This document shows positions 15,567 through 19,156 of a stretch of DNA of 19,156 nucleotides, piece by piece. The position numbers were made by a program, and so were the translations under genes. Each line of letters starts with the position of its first letter. Position 1 is the first letter of the stretch. Below the pieces are notes generated by a model. The model was not told the DNA's origin and made no database searches. It worked only from the letters and a program-made list of their open reading frames with translations. This stretch comes from an uncultured Prevotella sp. (GTDB lineage: Bacteria; Bacteroidota; Bacteroidia; Bacteroidales; Bacteroidaceae), in NCBI GenBank assembly GCA_905202125.1, contig CAJKQX010000051.1, positions 1-19,156 of the forward strand. Reading direction: 5' to 3'.

Positions 15567-17744
15567 TCAAGAATACTCCTTCCGGCACGTGCGGATGATG
15601 TCGAGAATATCCGAGCCATACTTTTTTGCTCTGAGATTACCGATATATGGCACCGCAGCCAACTGTTCGGGCGTGTCGGGCAGAGTAGCCGCGATGGCCT
15701 CAAGGGAGTTTTGTCTCATGATGCAGTAGGACGGTATGTTATTGTCTTGGGCCAGTTGGCGGCGCCATGCGGTGAGTTTATCGAATACCTTACGACAAAG
15801 AGCGTTGGCGTCGATGGCATCCATCGGCGTATTTTTGTCTGTCTTTGCGGATACCGATGATTTTACCGCGGATGCCGACTGTTTGACCGTTGATGTCTGA
15901 CGAGTGCGTGTGCGTGTACGGCCGGCAGGCTTTTCGTCACCACCAGAGACAAGTATCGACTTGTGACGGAGAAACGCATTGACCTCAAATCCGTGCATCG
16001 AGATATACACAAGGAGCTTCAGTTTGAGGTCGAGACTCTCCTTCAGCGATGTCATAGTCTCGTCGATGCGTTGCCGGAGTGCATTGTTCTCAGTCTTCAC
16101 CCCACCCTTTTCCAAAAAGATATCCACATCGGTGAGCTCGCGCAGGAAATAAGCTGCCGCTTTGGCCAGTCGCTCCTGCAATAGATCGCCGGCATAATCG
16201 TCGACCGTCAGGATGAGACGCTCGTATTGATGATGAAATTTCCCGGCCACATCCGTCACGTTGCGGGTGAGCAACTCGTTGCGGGCCTTATACTCCAACG
16301 TCAACTTGGGGTAGGTGCGCTGGAAATGTTCGGTCATGATGCGCATCATTGTATAAAACAGAGAGGTCACGGACGTGAAATCGAAAAGGTCGGCTATCAC
16401 CGTGAGGCAGTATCTGCGCTGCATGTCGCTGAGGTCGGTGGCGGACGGCAAACGGTCGGATGCGGCAGCCACATAATTGTCCACGGCCCCGTCGCGTATG
16501 AAAGCCTTGCGACCGAGGGGTCGGCTCAGCACCATACCCTCAAGCGACTTGCAACGGCTCAGGGCCACATAGGTCTGCCCATGCGCGAAAGACATCGAGG
16601 CGTCGATGATGGCATGCTCGAACGTCAGGCCCTGACTCTTGTGTATGGTGATGGCCCACGCCGTCTTGATGGGGAACTGCACGAAGATGCCGTCCACCTC
16701 TTCGCGTATCTCACCGGTCTTCTCATCCACCACATACCGGCAGTTCTCCCACTGCTCGGGCGTCACATCGATGGTGTCGTCCGACCCTTTAGGGCGCACA
16801 CTGAATCCACGATCGTCGATGTCGCATACGGTACCAATCATTCCGTTGTAGTATCGTTTCTCGGCCGACGAGTCGTTTTTGACGAACATCACCTGCGCTC
16901 CTTTCTTGAGTTTGAGTTCCTCATCCGTGGGAAACATGTATTCGGGATACTTGCCCTCGACCCGCGCCGTATAGGAAAACGAACGGCCCGGCAACTTGTC
17001 CAGTTCGGCCTCATTGACCCGCTGTGCAAGATTGTTGTGTGTGGTCAGGCGTATGTAACCGTCTTTGGGGTTGGGCACGAAAGAGGGGATGTATCTGCTG
17101 TTGAGCATGTCAAGGGCCGCGTCGTCAACCTTATTATCGCGAACCTTGTTGAGAAGATCCAGAAAGGCGGTGTCGTTTTGCCGGTACACGTGTGTGAACT
17201 CCACCACCGAATAGCTCGTCCGGCGCAGAGCCATGCTGCTGAAGAAATAGGCCGTGTCATAGTAACGACTGATGAGCTGCCACTCTTCATCGGTGGCCAC
17301 GGGTGCCAACTGTCCGAGATCGCCTATCATCACGAGTTGCACACCGCCAAAGGGCATCGAGTTGCGGCGAAACCTGCGCAACACCTCGTCGACGGCATCG
17401 AGCACATCGGCCCGCACCATGCTTATCTCGTCTATTACGAGCACATCGATGGCACGGATGAGACGCACCTTGTTTTTGCTGAACCTGTATTGTCCCGACT
17501 GCTTGTCCACAGACATACCGGGCACGTGCGGAGCCGTTGACAACTGAAAAAACGAATGTATCGTCACACCGCCGGCATTGATGGCTGCAATGCCCGTGGG
17601 CGCCACCACAACCACATTCTTGGATGACTGCTCTTTCAGACGGCGCAAGAATGTGGTCTTGCCCGTCCCCGCCTTTCCCGTAAGGAAGAGGCTCGTGCCC
17701 GTAGTCTCAATTATCTGCCATGCCAGTTGTGTCTTTTCGTTCAT
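15567..17744 (-). CDS. PIF1-like helicase with C-terminal HRDC domain
   Basis: A predicted superfamily 1B 5'-3' DNA helicase of 725 residues. Walker A is GKAGTGKT at 23-30, followed by VAPTGIAAINAGGVTIHSFF (motif Ia) and VIDEISM at 103-109 (motif II). QLVMIGDLGQLAPV is motif III, FVHVYRQND-like HVYRQND is motif IV, and AITIHKSQGLTFEHAIID plus TYVALSRCKSLEGMVL are the C-terminal motifs V and VI. Residues 625-645 are a basic, Thr/Ser/Arg-rich linker. The last ~80 residues (from DANALCRKVFDKL) form an HRDC domain, better known from RecQ helicases, which binds nucleic acid. Likely roles are replication-fork or G-quadruplex maintenance; none is shown by context. It is divergent from the HAD phosphatase gene, and no Shine-Dalgarno sequence is present. 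Confidence 0.9.
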   Translation of the reverse strand: MNEKTQLAWQIIETTGTSLFLTGKAGTGKTTFLRRLKEQSSKNVVVVAPTGIAAINAGGVTIHSFFQLSTAPHVPGMSVDKQSGQYRFSKNKVRLIRAIDVLVIDEISMVRADVLDAVDEVLRRFRRNSMPFGGVQLVMIGDLGQLAPVATDEEWQLISRYYDTAYFFSSMALRRTSYSVVEFTHVYRQNDTAFLDLLNKVRDNKVDDAALDMLNSRYIPSFVPNPKDGYIRLTTHNNLAQRVNEAELDKLPGRSFSYTARVEGKYPEYMFPTDEELKLKKGAQVMFVKNDSSAEKRYYNGMIGTVCDIDDRGFSVRPKGSDDTIDVTPEQWENCRYVVDEKTGEIREEVDGIFVQFPIKTAWAITIHKSQGLTFEHAIIDASMSFAHGQTYVALSRCKSLEGMVLSRPLGRKAFIRDGAVDNYVAAASDRLPSATDLSDMQRRYCLTVIADLFDFTSVTSLFYTMMRIMTEHFQRTYPKLTLEYKARNELLTRNVTDVAGKFHHQYERLILTVDDYAGDLLQERLAKAAAYFLRELTDVDIFLEKGGVKTENNALRQRIDETMTSLKESLDLKLKLLVYISMHGFEVNAFLRHKSILVSGGDEKPAGRTRTRTRQTSTVKQSASAVKSSVSAKTDKNTPMDAIDANALCRKVFDKLTAWRRQLAQDNNIPSYCIMRQNSLEAIAATLPDTPEQLAAVPYIGNLRAKKYGSDILDIIRTCRKEYS

Positions 17745-17799
17745 AAGAATATAGTGTTAAATGTGTTGCCGCATTCATTGACAACATTATTCCTATATG

Positions 17800-17807
17800 C
17801 AAAATTA
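17800..17807 (-). promoter_or_regulatory. TAnnTTTG promoter core for the PIF1-like helicase
   Basis: The minus strand reads TAATTTTG, an exact -7 match, 56 bases upstream of the helicase ATG at 17744. A TTG at 17824-17822 is the only nearby -33 candidate. Confidence 0.55.
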
Positions 17808-17915
17808 CGGAAAAACCATGACAATCAGGTGTTCCGAGCGGTTTTTTCTAAACCCGACATGATGCCGACACTTGATTTTGTGGTGGCGGAGGGCCGATAT
17901 GATGATAGTATTTTG

Positions 17916-17923
17916 TAATTTTG
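17916..17923 (+). promoter_or_regulatory. TAnnTTTG promoter core for the HAD phosphatase gene
   Basis: TAATTTTG lies 25 bases before the ATG at 17948. It overlaps the alternative TTG start at 17921, which therefore could not be in the transcript; this decides the start in favour of the ATG. Confidence 0.6.
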
Positions 17924-17947
17924 CACCCGCACATACCTACATCACAC

Positions 17948-18736
17948 ATGAACAGAATAGAAGCCATATTTTCCGACATTGACGGCACACTCGTCAGTTT
18001 CCGTACCCACCGCATACCCCCTTCGGCCGTCACGGCTCTTGCCGAAGCCAAGCGACGGGGAGTGAAAATATTCATATCGACCGGACGTCCCAGGAGTTTT
18101 ATCAACAACATAGGCGAGATAGAACATCTCGTAGACGGATATATCACCGTCAACGGCGCTTGTTGCGAGATAAACGGGGAGATACTCGGCACGGAACATA
18201 TAGATAATGAGGATGCCGCACGGATGGTAGATTTCATCATTAAAAGACATATACCCTGCGTCATCATGGGCATTCACGGCAACTGTATGCTCAACGCCAC
18301 CGCCCAGACCGACCGTCTGATGGTAGACATGCTCAACATAGGGCACGAATGTCTGTCGATGGCTCTTGACGATATAATGCATGACAGTATCCTGCAAATC
18401 ACTCCGTTCGCCGACATCGCCACCGAGCGTGAACTGTTGGACGGACTGCCCGGATACAACGCCGCGAGATGGCATCCCGACTTTTGCGACATCACATCGG
18501 CGAGGGCCGACAAAGGCCGGGGACTCCTCACCGTGGCCCGACACGAGAATATCGATGTGGCATCCACTATGGCTTTGGGCGACGGCGGCAACGACCTGCC
18601 CATCATACGCCGGGCAGGCATCGGTGTGTCCATGGGCAACGCCACGCCCGACGTGAAGATGGCGGCCGACTATGTGACGGCTCATATCGACGACGACGGC
18701 ATGGCCGTGGCGTTAAGACATTTTGGTGTGATATGA
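17948..18736 (+). CDS. Cof-type HAD-superfamily phosphatase
   Basis: A cytoplasmic haloacid-dehalogenase-type hydrolase of the Cof/YidA subfamily, 262 residues, which usually dephosphorylates sugar phosphates, PLP or similar small molecules. Motif I is FSDIDGTL with nucleophile D10 and acid D12. Motif II is ISTGRP with S44. Motif III lysine is K189 in ADKGRG, and motif IV is GDGGNDLPII at 211-220, with ISTGR and GVSMGNA as further family marks. The C2-type cap fills residues 80-185. The start is ATG 17948, because the frame's earlier TTG lies within the promoter core. It stands alone on the plus strand. The substrate cannot be predicted. Confidence 0.92.
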   Translation: MNRIEAIFSDIDGTLVSFRTHRIPPSAVTALAEAKRRGVKIFISTGRPRSFINNIGEIEHLVDGYITVNGACCEINGEILGTEHIDNEDAARMVDFIIKRHIPCVIMGIHGNCMLNATAQTDRLMVDMLNIGHECLSMALDDIMHDSILQITPFADIATERELLDGLPGYNAARWHPDFCDITSARADKGRGLLTVARHENIDVASTMALGDGGNDLPIIRRAGIGVSMGNATPDVKMAADYVTAHIDDDGMAVALRHFGVI

Positions 18737-18789
18737 CGGCATGCTACATGTGTAACTATTCAGCAAATGTTTAAGAATTCTTGATAAAC

Positions 18790-18797
18790 TAAATTTG
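18790..18797 (+). promoter_or_regulatory. TAnnTTTG promoter-like core in the right-edge region
   Basis: TAAATTTG matches the -7 consensus and lies 43 bases before the ATG at 18840. It suggests that something in the right-edge region is transcribed rightwards. No strong -33 TTTG is present. Confidence 0.4.
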
Positions 18798-18839
18798 CAC
18801 TTGCTTTTTGAAATTCGCGAACCCGATATTTGGAGTGAA

Positions 18840-19156
18840 ATGTTAATCTTGAGCCCCACATACGTCGAGATAATTAAGAATACGCAACTATCTCGGCCGG
18901 AAATGTTAAAATTGCATCCCATTTTTGCGATATTTTCGAGCGAGACGGTTGCTCGGCCGAAATACACCGGAATTTCGACAGTTTACGTAAATGTTTGTAT
19001 ATCAGCGCGCTGCATGATTTATGTATTCCCGAAAGCCTCAAAAATCTTGAAAAACCACGAAAATGTCTCCAAAAAGTGCCCGACTTGGGTTCCGAAAGGG
19101 GCCCTTTTGCCTCCCGAAAGGGTTCCTTTCGCACTCCAAAAGGGCCCCTTTCGCAA
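18840..19156 (+). CDS. Possible partial ORF running off the right edge
   Basis: From ATG 18840 the plus frame stays open for 105 codons to the window end, and the same frame is open back to 18756. The peptide starts MLILSPTYVEII, contains a repeated PEMLKL-type segment reflecting the underlying DNA repeat, and ends in a Pro/Lys/Gly stretch (WVPKGALLPP, then KGPF) encoded by the palindromic array. It matches no family I know and has no clear domain. A promoter-like core lies upstream, but the antisense frame is open too and the DNA is repetitive, so a spurious frame across a non-coding repeat element is as likely as a gene. Confidence 0.25.
   Translation, partial: MLILSPTYVEIIKNTQLSRPEMLKLHPIFAIFSSETVARPKYTGISTVYVNVCISARCMIYVFPKASKILKNHENVSKKCPTWVPKGALLPPERVPFALQKGPFR
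19091..19156. repeat. 22-bp-period palindromic array forming a nested palindrome
   Basis: Three adjacent 22-bp units begin at 19091, 19113 and 19135, each built on CGAAAGG...CCTTTCG. The outer units are exact inverted copies over 17 bp (19093-19109 and 19137-19153). The middle unit is itself a palindrome, CGAAAGG-GTT-CCTTTCG (19115-19131). Everything is symmetric about 19123, so one strand can fold as a 17-bp stem, a 5/5 internal loop, a 7-bp stem and a GTT loop. A degenerate fourth unit may precede at 19068-19090. The array touches the window edge and may continue. Confidence 0.8.

Larger units (their letters stand above)
18737..19156. other. Right-edge region without a confident gene, repeat-bearing
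   Basis: The final 420 bp hold a promoter-like core (18790-18797), an open frame running off the window, diverged ~60-bp repeats and a palindromic array at the edge. The repeats show as GAAATGTTAAnnTTG at 18837-18851 and 18900-18914, and CTCGGCCG at 18892-18899 and 18952-18959. The stretch is also open on the minus strand (18874-19134), which argues that length alone does not prove coding. I read it as a repeat-type intergenic element with an uncertain coding component. Confidence 0.55.

Noticed and set aside
16227..17540. A 437-codon plus-strand open frame inside the helicase gene
   Set aside because: It is antisense to the conserved PIF1 motifs and shows no recognisable domain.
17811..17846. 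AAAAACC / GGTTTTT inverted repeat between the helicase and HAD promoters
   Set aside because: Seven AT-rich base pairs with a 22-base loop; expected by chance in this composition.
18713..19134. Two minus-strand frames (84 and 86 codons) in the right-edge region
   Set aside because: They overlap the end of the HAD gene or the repeat array, have no start context, and mirror an equally open plus frame.

Overview
The window looks like chromosomal DNA from a member of Bacteroidales, probably Prevotellaceae or Muribaculaceae. The reasons are: recurring TAnnTTTG promoter cores and mostly no Shine-Dalgarno sequences; a DUF4369 lipoprotein; an ammonia-dependent AsnA; a separate MetH reactivation domain; and a three-domain calcineurin-like phosphoesterase. 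This assignment is inference from gene content and signals, not from a search.

Layout, left to right. Positions 1-287 hold no confident gene, only a weak 33-codon frame on the minus strand. A secreted three-domain phosphoesterase (288-1763, +) converges on the transcription-repair factor mfd (1787-5230, -). Mfd lies 2 bp behind a DPM1-like glycosyltransferase (5233-5982, -), and the pair has its own promoter core near 6017-6024. Next comes a compact minus-strand operon, read from 11092 down to 6161: a DUF4369 lipoprotein, dihydroorotase (pyrC), a standalone MetH activation domain, a membrane metallophosphoesterase and a lysophosphatidate-type acyltransferase. The first three genes are joined by ATGA start/stop overlaps. 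Upstream lies a divIC/ftsB-like division gene overlapping a four-helix membrane protein gene (11909-11168, -). It is divergent from dnaX (12134-13903, +).

dnaX and asnA (13960-14997, -) converge on a perfect 19-bp hairpin that can serve both as a terminator. A tRNA-Arg(CCG) gene follows (15325-15398, +), with a promoter core and a textbook intrinsic terminator. A PIF1-type helicase with a C-terminal HRDC domain (15567-17744, -) is divergent from a Cof-type HAD phosphatase (17948-18736, +).

The last 420 bp are different in character. They carry a promoter-like core, an open frame running off the edge, diverged ~60-bp repeats, and at the very end a set of 22-bp-period palindromic units that together form one nested palindrome centred on 19123.

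Most of the window is housekeeping: DNA repair, replication, cell division, pyrimidine and asparagine synthesis, phospholipid and glycan precursors. I see no CRISPR array, transposase, phage, toxin-antitoxin or defence locus. The best candidates for something undescribed are the palindromic element at the right edge, the MetH reactivation domain coupled to pyrC, and the hairpin leader of the DUF4369-pyrC operon.
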